Assembly (NCBI GenBank): GCA_000349905.1
Contig: KB722769.1
Coordinates: 197,046-261,045, forward strand
DNA from: Volvariella volvacea V23
Lineage: Eukaryota > Basidiomycota > Agaricomycetes > Agaricales > Pluteaceae
Length of the DNA: 64,000 nucleotides
Reading direction: 5' to 3'
The translations under genes were made by a program, and so were the position numbers. A model generated the notes under the pieces. The model ran no database searches, was not told the origin of the DNA, and saw only the letters and a list, made by a program, of their open reading frames with translations. Every line of letters begins with the position of its first letter. Position 1 is the stretch's first letter. Positions 13,089 through 25,187 of the stretch are shown here, one piece after another.

Positions 13089-15015
13089 CTATGAACAAAT
13101 CGTTCCATCCCTCAACCTGAATTCCAGCACATTCATTTCTGCAAGATCCCAAACTTTCTCAAGGACTAGATTTGCCATATCCCTATTTTCCTAGTTAGAA
13201 CATTCCATGGATCGAATAGGTTGAAGAATATGCACCCTAGCTCGATATACTGTTGCAAAGTCCGCTCTCTTGCGTTGTACATCAGCAGCATGACGAGATC
13301 CTGGTTGTACATCCTCATATTACCGATCCCAAAGTTGGGTAGCATAGGTTGAGGTGCCTAAGTCAAAGACTGAATGCTTCTGAATTAGGATTGGGCGAAG
13401 ACACACGCACCACTTCAATGCCCGCTTGACTGTCTGCTTCGTTTGATTGACGATCGACATGCTGTAAAACGTATTCATCTACCATGAACACGATTAATCA
13501 CTCCATCCAAAGGCCAAACTGGATATAAGCGCCTACGTATCAACAAACGACTCTTTGGAGTCATAGCGCCAGAGACATGCTTCAGAATGAGTTTTGATTC
13601 GTGGTCTGGCCAGTTGTGAAGAATATTTCGCAGCTGTGCGTTGATATAAGCAGGATCGCGGAAGGACGCTAATTTTGATACCCACGTAGTATATGTCTTG
13701 TCCCCCAACAGGCTGCTCGACGAGGAAATCCATAGGGACAAACGATACCCTATTCGACGTGACGTGCTGTGGACAATCCCTGTTCCAAATCTCACAAGAA
13801 GGACTTTAAGTCTCCCTAAGAAGAACGGGAATACAAAGTAATTACCTGCTTGGCTTGCTCCATCGTTCCAGGGAGGTCTTGCAGCGTGAGCTTGACATGA
13901 GGGAACGTATTAGCCAGTGGAATCGCGAATGCGCCAAATCCAGAGCCAACGTCGCATATCGTGGTGTAATTCTGCCAAGGAAAGTCTTTTCGTCTGTTAG
14001 GGGAAGCATAAGGATCCTGAGCGCGTATTGCTTACTCTGCAGGACGGCATTGGATGCCAGTATGTCTCCCATGGCGACCATAGCACGACCAAAGACCTAC
14101 AACTTTGGATTAATCCGCAAGTCGAACAATACTCCAAGGATCGTTACCGTACCTTCCGCCTCTCGGGCTACAAATCCCAAAGCTTGAACAACATGCACGA
14201 TAAGAAAACACCACCCACCCACCTGAGTCTTCTGCCACTCAAAAAACGTACCCCTGAACCCCTCCTCCTTCTGCTTAAAATACATAAACGGCGCCAACGC
14301 GGGATCATACGACGGCCCGCACTCCGGATCAGCCAGGTTATCATACAGCCACAGCGCCGCTTGAGGTCCCTCGAGCGACAACATGCTCACAAAATCGCGC
14401 AAGCTGTCTGAGGACTTTAAGCGGATCGAGAGGCGGTTGTTGGCAAAGACGTCAGTGGTGACTGCATCATTTCATTTCCGGGCTCAGCCTAGTGCTTCGT
14501 AGAGACGTGCTTGGGAGAGAGAGAGCGTACGGACCTTCGTGGAAGCAGTTTCGCGTTGCGAGCAATCTCAAGACGCCCCCCAGTTTACCGCCCTCGATCC
14601 CGACCGTTTTGGACAGCTCGGTGATGTGCAAGCCGTCAGGGTGCTCGGCCAGCGCATCGGCAACGTTGCTCTCCGTGACCACTCTCAAACACGACCAGTA
14701 GTAGTCCTGTCCCCTCTAAAAGCCATCCCTGACCGTCAGCACGATCCATAAGCGCAAAAAAGCGTCAGGTGTTCTCACATTGAACAAAAGATGCGCAGGA
14801 GGAGCGAGCATCGAACACAGCTGATCGCAGGCGCCCTCTAAAACCCGTATGGCCCGCTTTAGCGCCACATTGTTCAGCACCGAGTCGAGAGGATGGCGTG
14901 CGGTGGACGAAAGACTCGGGACGTCGCCCCCGGTGGAGATGTACTCCTGGGCCGCGGCACGCGCTGCTGTTTGGATGAGGTTGAGAAGAGCCTCGACCGT
15001 CTCGTTGTTCGACAT
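13089..15015 (-). CDS. SAM-dependent O-methyltransferase (plant COMT-like, Methyltransf_2 family)
   Basis: Start is ATG 15013-15015 (MSNNETVEALLNLIQTAARA); stop is TAG 13089-13091. The N-terminal half is the family's winged-helix dimerisation domain (DALAEHPDGLHITELSKTVG, then GGVLRLLATRNCF, about 14690-14540). The SAM-binding glycine motif is DVGSGFGAFAIPLANTFP (about 13960-13890), followed by LTLQDLPGTMEQAK and the SAM-adenine region VSFVPMDFLVEQPVGGQDIYY. The conserved NILHNWPDHE (about 13600) supplies the usual catalytic-region histidine. The tail GDMANLVLEKVWDLAEMNV is reached only if the last intron (about 13230-13175, GTGCAT..AATAG) is removed, which restores a family-typical ending. 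The enzyme probably methylates a hydroxyl group of a small aromatic or polyketide metabolite in the cytosol; the substrate is unknown. The MFS transporter gene lies 500 bases upstream on the same strand, a pairing seen in secondary-metabolite loci. Confidence 0.87.
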
Positions 15016-15514
15016 TGCTCGTCCGGCTGGTTCTGGTCAGAGTGGCTTGTGGTGCTGTAGGGGGGGACGGGTTCAAGGGTTGGGTTGGTGAATGTAGAGA
15101 GAAAGAAGGTGATGAAGGTGGTGTTGCCCCCAGGACTTTGAGCTAATAATAGCCTCGGTGGGGAGCAGAGGCATCAGTCGGCTATCGTGCATCGCTGACA
15201 GTCGTGGGCGCCTGGAATGCGAAGGAGCGCTCCCTCGGCCTTCTGCATTGTATGTCTTTCCCACTCTGTGGGTATAGATGCACTCATCCTTACAGTCTGT
15301 GAGAGAGAAGGGGCTCGGTGGAAGGAGAAATCCATACTTGCTCACGACGGTAATTTTGGTGGATTGAAGCATCAAGGCCTCGGCCACGGGCACAGGAGAA
15401 AGAAGCGCTCACCGCTCCCAACGCCCGATACGACGAGGAAAAATGAATCTAATCTTATCAAACAACGACAACACCGAGATCGCCAAACCCATAAATATAC
15501 AATACATCATTCTA
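15016..15514. other. Intergenic between MFS transporter 3' end and O-methyltransferase 5' end
   Basis: This 499-base spacer holds the likely promoter and 5' UTR of the O-methyltransferase gene (minus strand) and the 3' flank of the MFS gene. Frames in it on both strands are short and without recognisable domains. No clear TATA-like element or repeat was seen. Confidence 0.5.
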
Positions 15515-18050
15515 TCACAGCACGTATCGAAACTCCCTATTCTGGATATCCGTCAAATCCAAAAATTCCTTTGAAACCACATCTCGTCAAAAAACCGTCA
15601 CACGACCCTCCGTGGTAAATGACGAAAAGACGCACCTTGTCCACTTTGATTCTCTTCACCTCCCCATCGACCACCTTTTCTATATACACATCGTCGTACC
15701 TATCATCCACAGGCTCCCTATCCCTCTTCTTATTCTCCCGAGCGAGGAGGAACCGGATGGTTAGGAGCAGGGCCATGCATGTCACATAGCATATGCCAAT
15801 AGCTATCCACGGGACGCGATTTCTGCACAGAGGCGCATGTGAGAAAATAGACTTGGTGGTGGTGGTGATGACTGGGTTGTGCGCAACTCACCTAGGACGG
15901 TATTTCGCCTGCCACATAAACGGCCCGGCCGAATTCCCAATACAATACGCAGAGAGCATAACCGCATTCACCGTCACCCTCTTCGTATGCCCCGCAGTGA
16001 CGCTCGACAGCCAAGACAGCGAGAGCACGAACCCCGTCGTGCCAACGCCTAAAATAAACGCGCATACAATCTCAATCAGCCTGACTCCCACCACCACGAC
16101 CATCCAACGACCCCCCACCCAAGGAGCAGCTACTAGTACTCACCGGTCATCCAAACCGCAAACAACAGCCCAACCTTATCCTCCCACCTCAACACGCTCA
16201 CCAACACCACCCCCACCAAATTCGGCACAAAATACGCCACAGCCGTATACGCCCGCCCGTTCCCGTTCCTCCACCTCGCGGCGATATGCACGCCCGTGTA
16301 GATCGTCACGATCTCGACCAGGCCGTCGACGCACCCGAGGAGGGTCGTCTGGAGCGGGGTGAAGCCAAAGGAGGAGATGATGATCTGCCGCTGGTTGGTG
16401 AGCGAGTTGGGGACGTTGTCGAGGGCGGAGAAGAGCGCGAAGAGGTAGGTTTTGGGGTCTGTGAGGGCTTCGATCATTCTGTGGAGGAGGCGGTGGGCTG
16501 CGGTGTTGGAAGTTGTTAGGGCTGGTGGAGGGGGAAGGCTTACTGTTCGCGCTTGAAATGTTTGTTCTCGACGCCCGTTTGGTTTTCCTAACAACAGCGG
16601 TGAGAAGAGGGTGGGTAGGGGGAGATGGCGACTCTCACCTTGATTCTGCGAATTGCAATCGTGCGCTCGGCTGGTGTTAGAAACCAGGCGTTGGTAGGCG
16701 AATCTGGGAAGAGGAACCTAGTGCACTCCATGAGTACCCTTCGATACTATAAAGAGGGCCCTATGCTTAGCACCGACCAGAATGCGATAGCAGTCACAAA
16801 CGTGATCACACCCGTAATTATCATCAACCTAGTCCACAAAGAAAGAAAAAGCGTCACCGCAAGCAAAATGCGGATGCAGACGCAGGACCTACCACTGCCA
16901 CGGCTCAAGCGTCGAATTGGCAATATGCAGCGCCCCAAAGCTAATAAACCCCAAAACAATCTGCGCCGTCCCGTTCATCAAAACTGTCCATACCGCACGA
17001 CGTCAGCGAACAATGTGGCGTTCACGGAAGGAGACGACGCACACCAGTACCCCACCCGGATGGTCTGCTCCGTTCTGGTGTAGAACATGGAGCTGACGAT
17101 CATGAACCCCGCGGTGATGGACCCCTCGCACATGCCGAGGATGAACCGCACGATGAACAGCCCGGTGAAGTTTCTGCATGCCGCATGGGCGGCGAGGGCG
17201 ATTGCCCATATCGTGATGTTCAAGCTACAGTAGATACAACATCCGTGAGCAGGTACTAGATCAAACTACAAGTGGAATGTCGATTGTGAGGACAAGGGCG
17301 GGGCGGACTTACGACATCCACTTCCCAACGGGAAACCTCTGCAGGCATAAGTTCTGGGGGAACTCAAAGGCGAGATAGCTGAGATAGAAGATCGTCCCCA
17401 GCCTTGTGAGCCGCGTGGAAAAGGTCATGAGCATCGAATTAAATGATATAAATAACTGGAGATACGTACCAGTTGTACCTAGCAAGATAAGATATTGTCA
17501 CATTGGTGTAGGTTCAAGTGCTTCTTTCTGAAGGTCCGAGATGCAACTCACTGGTTGGTGGTCAGGTGGGTCGCTTCCCTGGATGAAGCTTGAGGTTAGA
17601 GATGGCGAGGGAATACTAGGGTGAACGTACCGGATGCCCAGGATTGCAGCGCTACCTAGCGTAGTCTTGTCCATAAATTGGACCCTGCAAACTCTGCTCT
17701 GGGTCGTGAAGGTATGCATGTCGGGGGTCACCTACCAGTACAACGCTAGTCGCAAAAGGGAATTATGTTACTGTCAGTATCGATAAGGCATCTACTTACT
17801 GCACATCAGGGGGAGAATGTGGCGGTCGATCTTCCGCCTATAGTCAAGCATCCCAGTCAGACGAGGATCAGGACGCAAAGCTTGAGCCAAACGCTCACCG
17901 AACGCGGAACGCCTCGGCGGGGTCGAGGTCCCCATCCGCGCCAGCTGCAACTTCAGCGGCGGTATCGACTTCCTTGGCAGAAGTAACCGCCCCTTTGACT
18001 TCTCGAGTCTCCTCGAGGGTGCGCTTTTCGTCGATGGATTCCAAGCTCAT
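15515..18050 (-). CDS. MFS transporter of the anion:cation symporter (allantoate permease, Dal5-like) family
   Basis: Start is ATG 18048-18050 (MSLESIDEKRTLEETREVKG); stop is TGA 15515-15517. A hydrophilic acidic N-terminus of about 60 residues precedes the first membrane spans. The diagnostic stretch is at about 17210-17050: NFTGLFIVRFILGMCEGSI, then GFMIVSSMFYTRTEQTIRVGYW, the family's conserved span and loop. Further spans follow (FISFGALHIAN; IIISSFGFTPLQTTLLGCVDG; GVHIAARWRNGNGRAYTAVAYF; GFVLSLSWLSSVTAGHTKR; then MTCMALLLTIRFLLARENKK). The last intron starts at the GTGCGT after DK (about 15636) and ends before EFLDLTDIQNREFRY. This gives the C-terminus characteristic of fungal Dal5-type carriers. 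Members import organic anions or small nitrogen compounds such as allantoate, nicotinate, pantothenate or dipeptides across the plasma membrane; substrate cannot be told from sequence. It shares a divergent upstream region with the alpha-mannosidase gene. Confidence 0.88.
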
Positions 18051-18941
18051 CGTGGTCCACGAGGTGCGGCTTCCTGGATAACGAGGCAGGAAGCTATGCT
18101 AGTGTGGCGGTTGGAAAGAGAGGGGGTATCACAGAAGAATGTGTGTGCCACTGGAAAAGATATAGTGACAACTGACAGGACGGGAGCACGCCTGTGAAGT
18201 CGACGAAAAAGAACCCCATTTTCTGCTTCCGAGACATACTCCACCTGTGCCAAGTGCTATCTTGACGCCACGTAAGGTCGTATCACGGAGGCTGGGATGG
18301 GTGGATGTATAAATACAAGGATCCACTCGGGATGCGTGGTTCTTCGTGAGCATGAGAAGCGCTGGATGGCGTTAAGATGGCGGGTGTAGCTCGAGAGAAA
18401 CAGAATTGGCGCCCAGCGTGGTAGCGGTGCAGGATGCCGTGGAGGTAGCGGTGAGAAGGATAGCCACGTGAAACCGTTCCCGACGTCAGACTGCTCCCGT
18501 TTCCTGAGCTCTGGGAGAAAGATAGTGGGCCGCGCATTTTGCAGGCGCGAGTGGCGATAACGCCAAGCGGTGATCTGCATTCCTGCAGGCTCACGAGGCC
18601 GTAAGGATGCCAATCTGAGTGGCACAGAATCAGTCAGACCTCGAAAGCTTGTTGGACACGAGCACATCCTCGTCGCAGAGATGCGCTGGAGCGGGAACCT
18701 GATGGTTGCCCTCCGCGCCATCTGGCGGTTCTCTGCTCCGCTGTTGTCGAAAGCCAGCAGCGATTCTTGCGCCGTTCGTGGGTCCATGGGATCAGAAATC
18801 GCAGTCCAATCCAGGGCGTGTGAAGTTGATGTCGGGCTGGGCCGCGGTCCGCTTGGCAGTCGTCAGGCCCTGCCCCGCATTTCCACCAGCTCACGGGCGT
18901 ACGTACGCCTTGCGCTCTTGTCATCCTCTGTTGTGCACACC
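18051..18941. promoter_or_regulatory. Divergent upstream region of MFS (-) and alpha-mannosidase (+)
   Basis: This 891-base interval separates the two start codons and must contain both promoters. Open frames cross it on both strands (for example minus 18257-18787, 176 codons), but they overlap each other, lack domains and reach neither gene in a spliced form that makes sense. A TATAAATA-like element is present at about 18308 (minus-strand reading TATTTATA), which could serve the MFS gene at a distance. No operator-like repeat was recognised. Confidence 0.4.
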
Positions 18942-21900
18942 ATGGCCCACCACCACGGCGGCAGCGAACCACCAGCAGGCTCATCCGAGTCGTCGTACCC
19001 GCAGCTGAACTACGGTGCTGGAGCAAAGTGGATCAAGAGCCTCACTCGCAGCAGACTCAACAACTTTGAAGGCGGCCACTTCTCCGACATCAATCTCTCA
19101 TCCGTGCTGTTCACGCACAGGCTTGATAGCGCCGAGAACGTCAAGTTGCAAGTGTACGTGCCATGCTTCAGTCGATGCGGGCGGGAATGAATGGATGTTT
19201 AGATGGAACGCACCCGGCTTGACGAAGCCGACGTTTGAGGAAGCCATGCAGCAGCGATTCAAGCCTGCAAAGAAGGTGCGTCGTGTTGCATTTGCATTCT
19301 TACATCCGTTCATGCGAACACAGGGCGATTCGTTTGGTCCATCGTGTGAGTGTTCATTCATTCACCTCGTCGACTGAATGCAAATATCATTGTAGGGGTG
19401 AGCGCCTAATTCAAATAACACAATTCCTCGTCATTGAGCATCCCCAACAGACGAACCACTGGTGGAAGATCACGCTAATCATCCCCGAGTCCTGGCACCA
19501 ATACGAACGCGTGCAATGTACGTCTCCACCCCACCCCTCACCACGCACATCTCACCCCCCACAGTCGAATTCGATCCAGGATGCGAAGCAATGGTCTACA
19601 CCACAGACGGCACTCCACTTCAGGGTACGTGACGCCACACCACTATCTCCCTCCCATTGGCCCACCTCTCGCTCCACATCGTCCATACAGGTATCACGGG
19701 GGGTTACGGCGGCGACCGTCGCGTGGACTACATCATCCCCCTCGAGGCGCGCAAAGCCGGCGTCCACGAGATCGTCATCGAGTCGAGCTGCAACGGGATG
19801 TTTGGCGTCCCCTGGAACGGCGACACGATCCAGCCCCCCGACGTAAGCTTTCTTTCATCACCATCGGTCGTGTGACGTGGGCGCCTAACCGTCTTGGGGG
19901 GTGAAGATGAACCGCTACTTTAGGCTTGCGTCTGCCGACCTCGTCGTGCCCAACCAAGAAGCGTGGCGGCTCCTCTGGGATTTCCATACTCTGAAGCAGA
20001 TCGCCGATTCCGTCCCTGGCAATACCCCGTGCGTTCCCTCGAATGTTGTCTTTCTCCTGCTCATGTTGCCCTTGAAGGCTGCAAAACAAGGCACTCGTCG
20101 TCTCGAACCAGATCATGAACATCTTCAACCGGGGTGACCCCGCAGCGATCAAGGAGGCGCGTAAACTGGTCGAAGAGGTCTTTGGAGAGGGATGGGAGGA
20201 TAAGCAGGAGGAGATCTACAACGACGAGCATGCGATATCGGGAAAACCGCTGGTTTGGGGTATAGGTGAGTACCGTCCATAGCTCCTCTTTCCCGCCGAA
20301 CTGACGTACTTTCTCAGGCCAGTAAGTCCCTAAAGTCTTACAGTACAACGCATATTAACCAGTCTACCTCACCCAAAGTTGCCACATCGACACAGCATGG
20401 TAAGCCCCCCCCCCGGCCCCTCTCTACCCTCTCCCACAACATAATCGCCAAATGCCCAGGCTCTGGCCGTACCGCGTCACCCAACAAAAAGTCGCCCGGT
20501 CCTGGTCCACCCAAGTCGACCTCATGGAGCGCTACCCCGAGCACCGGTTCGCCGCGAGCTCGGCGCAGCAGTACAAGTGGCTCGAACAGGCACGTCTCGT
20601 CTCGCCCTGACCCCCCTCCCTCGCATGGCTTTGCAGGAAGACTGACGATGATGCGTGGTTGTGGATAGCTCTACCCCAAGCTGTTCGACCGCGTCAAGGA
20701 AAAGGTAGAGGAGGGCAAGTTCCACCTCGTCGGCGGCGCGTGGGTCGAGCATGATGCGAATATGCCTTCCGGCGAAGCCCTGGTGCGTTCCTCCTTTCCG
20801 CCATCCCCTCTCCATCCCTGAGCCTTTCTTGACCGTCGCCCGGCGGTCGATAGGTCCGCCAATTCCTCTACGGCCAGCGGTTCTTCGAGACCCGATTCGG
20901 GAAACGCTGCGACACGGCGTGGTTGCCCGACTCGTTTGGCCTGACGGGCGCGTTTCCGCAGTTGATTCGCGGGGCGGGTGCGTACCTTTGATACACTATC
21001 TGTCGGTGCGTTTTTGTTTTGGACTGATCGTTGAGCGGTTGGGTTGTAGGCATGAAGTACTTCTTCACGCAGAAGCTTTCTTGGTGAGTTTTGGTTTTTT
21101 GGTGTGCTGGTTTGGGAGGGTGAGGCTGATGCGGGGTGGTCCAGGAACAATATGTGAGATCTCTCGTTCGCCATCGTGTCGTATCTATGCTGATTTGAAC
21201 GTGAACGAAAGCAACGTCTTCCCCCACTCGACGTTCAACTGGGTCGGCATCGACGGCACCCAAGTCCTCTGCCACATGACGCCAGGTTGGCAGCATACTT
21301 TGAACCCACCTTTCCTCTCTTTGGACTAACTCGCGATTGCTTACAGTTGACACGTATACCGCACAAGCGACGGTCGGAGACGTGGCAAAGGGGTTGAACA
21401 ACCACAAGGTCAGCTCCACCCATCCTTCAGCCCACTCAACACCAGGACGCTGAGCCTTTTGCTTCGCGATAACTAGAACATCGAATCGTCAGATAAAGCC
21501 CTGCTCGTGTTCGGAAACGGAGACGGAGGAGGCGGGCCGCTGAGCAAAATGTTGGAAAACGTATGTCCTCAATGACACATTCCATCGATGCCCAGCCTTG
21601 ACAGTCTCTTTCTCCTTTTTCTTTTTCTTTCCTTTTCCTTTTCCTTTCCTTTGCCCAGCTCCGTCGCATCCGCGCCGTGAACAACAAATGGCGAGAGCTG
21701 CCGCCCATCAGCATGGGCCATTCGGTCGACGAGTTCTTTGAGACGCTGGAGAAGGAGACGAACGCTGGTGCGAGGTTGCCGAACTGGTGAGTTGCTTGCT
21801 CGTTCGCCTTTGGGTTTGTGGGGAGGCTGGCTGATGGGGTTTGTGTAGGCATGGTGAACTGTATCTCGAGGTACGTTTCTGCGTAACCTCGACTTTGCCC

Positions 21901-24774
21901 GGCGTTGACAGCGCTGGTGTAGTTCCATAGAGGAACATATACATCTCATGGTAAGTCTTAATTAAACGCTTTTGGTACCTTGGAGGCTTTGAGCTCACCT
22001 CCGTGTTCATAGGCTCCATCAAGAAGGGCAACAGGCACTCTGAGATCCTGTTGCGCGATGTGGAGCACGTCGCGACGCTGGCTTCGCTTCAGAACCCGGC
22101 ATATGTTTATCCCAAGAAGGGGATCGATGATGCTTGGGAGAAGGTCTTGTTGAACCAATGTAAGCGCATTTCTTCACGCGTTTTAGTGCAATGATGTTGA
22201 CCTGTCGTGTAGTCCATGATGGTATGTACTATCCCACACACCCTTTATCTTAGTCACAGTCCTAACTCGCTTCCTTCCACCAAGTCCTCCCTGGATCCGC
22301 CATGTAAGTCCCATTCCATCACCACGCACCCACGGCCACCACTGACCCCCTCCGTCCGACACACCAGCGGCATGGTGTACGAAGACGCCGAAGTGCTCTA
22401 CTCCGAAGTCCGCAAAGAAGGCGAAAAAATCCTCGAAGAAGCCTTCGACGTCCTCTTCCCCTCCTCCCTCCCTCTCTCCTCCCTCCTCGTTTCCCCATCC
22501 CCATCCCTCCCCTCTTCTCCATTCTCCTCCCTCGGCCGCTCCTCCCTCTCCCTTTCCTGGACGTCTCCGCTGGCCAAATCGCACCCGGAAGTCGTGGCGT
22601 TCAACACGACGTTCTTCCCCAGGATGGACATTCTCCGTATTCCGCTCGGCGGGGGCGTCAGCCCGGCGTTGAGAGGACACGTGTTGCAGACTTCGGAGGA
22701 TGGGAAGACGGGGTACGCGGTTGTGTGGGCTAAAGGAGCTGGCAAGGGTGTTTTGAAGCATCCTGCGCAGGGGTTGCATGAAGAGTTGTCGCCTGTGTCT
22801 GGTGAAGAACATTCATCCTTCAAAGTATTGCATTTTGACTCGACGCATTGTCTTTCAGTGTATTCGAACGGATCGGATCATTTCGTGCTGCGCAACTCGG
22901 GCGTGCAGCTGACTATTTTGGGAGGAAGGATTACGAGTTTGTTGGACGTCAAGCTGGGGTGCGTTCTCTTATGCGCTGCATGTCCAGGAAGAGCGTAGCT
23001 CACGCTTGACTTCTGCTCGACATTGTAGGCGAGAATTGATACCCGCAGGACAAACCGGTGGATTGGTCATTTTCCAGGATATCCCCAACTACTGGGACGC
23101 CTGGGGTAATGTTGTTCGCCTTATCACAAGTGATCACGATACTGATGAAGTGGCTAGATGTCGAGATTCACCACTTGGAAACCGCCAAGCCACTGGAGTT
23201 CCAGAACGTCTCTGTTGTTGAACAAGGCCCTCTACGCGCTGCTGTTAGAGCCGAGTTGAAGTACGGTCAAAGTACGATTAGTGCTGTGGTATGTAACTTC
23301 TTTGATGAATGGCTATCTTGGTGGTGTGTTAACTGACAATTTGATGCATTGGTTTTTAGATTTCTCTGGACGCGCTTTCGGGTACGAATTTGTCTCGTCC
23401 AGAACGACTACGATCGTACTCATCTCGTCTTGCTTCGTAGCCACTGTCAAACAAAACTCTAGATCTTACTTCAACTTTAGCGCCACCGTCGATTGGCACC
23501 AACGCCACGAATTCCTAAAGTGTACGTTGTAGCTTGTGGTCCATCCTTGCGTTTGTCCTGTATTAATGGCAAATCATTGATAGTCGAATTGCCGTTGAAC
23601 ATTCAGAACACACATGCGACATATGAAACTCAGTTCGGATTTGTGCAAAGACCGACACATAAGAACACCACTTGGGATATGGCCAAGGTTCGTTCTGATT
23701 TGGTATTTGCCCGTGATACCTTATAATGGAGTTCTTGTAACAGTTTGAAGTATGCGGACACAAGGTTCGTCACATCCTTTCTAGTGGTTTCAAAGACGTC
23801 CAATCTGACGGGCTGCTATTGTAATAGTACGCTGACTACAGCGAATTCGGATATGGTGTCGCAATTTTATCTGAATCCAAATACGGATTCTCTTGCACCG
23901 GAAACATTCTTCGTATCTCTTTGCTTCGTGCGGCTACTGCACCTGACGCCGAACAAGACCAAGGCACGTATGATAATGCCTTCCCCGCCCCGTACTTGAC
24001 TTCATTTGTTGACCGCTGCTGTAGGACTGCATCACTTCTCGTGGGCTGTCCTACCTCATCAAGGCCACTTCTTGGAGTCCGATGTTCCTCAAGCTGCGTA
24101 TTTGTATAACTCACCTATGCGAGGTGCGCCAAGTCCTTTCGCTACACTCTCTCATGCTAATTTCGTACTGTAGTGAGATGCTTAACACCAGGATCCAGCC
24201 ACTCCGTCTGGCCGCTCGACCAACCATTCTCCGTCGTCGGAGCCAGCAACGTATTCCTCGAAACCTTCAAACGAGGCGAAGACGACACGTTCTCCTGGCC
24301 AACAGACACCCTCCAATTCGATCCATCTTCGGATTACGAAAACGAGAGTGAATTCTCTTCGGACCACGCAGGCGCCGAGCAAGAGCCGCGCGTGACGAGC
24401 GTTGTGCTGAGGTTGTACGAAGCGTTTGGTGGACATGCGAAAGCCAAGTTGAGGATTAGGAGGAGCCTTGGGGTTGCGAAGGCGTTGATAACGAATTTGT
24501 TGGAGGACGAGATTGAGGGTAACGAGGTTGCTTTGAAACCCATTAACGAAAATAGTGTGGAAGCTGGAGCGGACTTCCCGGGATCATATGACGAAGTGGC
24601 GTTGGACTTCCATCCGTTTGAAGTCAAGACCGTCAAGTTGTTGCTGAAAGATGCCAAGTGAGTATGTATTCTAGTGTGATTATCGTATTCCGTGTCCTAA
24701 TGATGTTTACCTGGTTTGATAGAGCGAAGCGGGAGAGCTGGGTTTCTGTCGATGGTTCAACGATGATTATGTGA
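18942..24774 (+). CDS. GH38 alpha-mannosidase, vacuolar/cytosolic Ams1 type
   Basis: The plus-strand gene of many exons starts at ATG 18942 (MAHHHGGSEPPAGSSES). The N-terminal part matches Ams1 proteins (ITGGYGGDRRVDYIIPLEAR around 19690). The GH38 catalytic core has CHIDTAWLWPYRVTQQK (about 20380-20500), giving the zinc ligands His and Asp, and AASSAQQYKWLEQ. It also has LVGGAWVEHDANMPSGEALVRQ, the nucleophile segment TAWLPDSFGLTGAFPQL (about 20920) and NQFHDVLPGSAIGMVYEDA (about 22155-22390), which supplies another zinc-ligand His. The C-terminal beta domains run to about 24660. The end is ambiguous: reading on stops at TGA 24659-24661 after KLLLKDAK, while splicing GTGAGT (about 24659) to the TAG near 24722 adds 14 or so residues and stops at 24774. 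The enzyme trims alpha-mannose from free oligosaccharides or N-glycans; Ams1 in yeast is delivered to the vacuole without a signal peptide, and none is seen here. Confidence 0.92.
21600..21660 (+). repeat. Polypyrimidine (CTTTTC-type) tract inside a mannosidase intron
   Basis: A nearly pure C/T run with CTTTTC and CCTTTT units ends at the CAG acceptor before the exon reading LRRIRAVNNKW. It is a low-complexity tract and an unusually long polypyrimidine tract for a fungal 3' splice site. A separate run of ten C residues lies in another intron at about 20405. Confidence 0.7.
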
Positions 24775-25187
24775 TTTTCATGTATCCGGATCTGTACTGA
24801 TTATTTCCCTTTTATTCATGATTGCGTTTAACCGTGTGCCATTATCACTTCTTGGGGGTGTTTCTGAACGATTTGATAGGGATGGCGGTAATGCCCTGCG
24901 ATTCTTCCACCATCCAATCAAGGGGATTCATCTCGAATACCCATTTCCACGTGACGATTGAATCTTGACTTTTCAGTCCGTGTCTCAGCAGACCCTGGGT
25001 TGTTCTATTGGTTGGTTCCCCATTTTGACTGCTTCCATTTCGACTCCGTTTTCATCATGTGGTTGATAGATCGAGGATGGGACTGACAAACATTTGGTGA
25101 TGATCAATATTAATAGCCTGGCATCTCTTCAAGTTCTCCAGTCCCCGCGCTTTCTGCTAGATATTGTCCTCTTGTTGTAACCTCACA
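24775..25187. promoter_or_regulatory. Intergenic: mannosidase 3' flank and monooxygenase promoter
   Basis: This 413-base stretch lies between two plus-strand genes. It is AT-richer than the flanking exons. No open frame of note and no repeat was seen. The upstream 30-60 bases of the monooxygenase contain pyrimidine-rich sequence, which is common around fungal transcription starts. Confidence 0.4.

Noticed and set aside
12845..13120. 91-codon plus-strand frame as a small gene
   Set aside because: Its end overlaps the terminal exon of the O-methyltransferase on the other strand, and it has no recognisable features.
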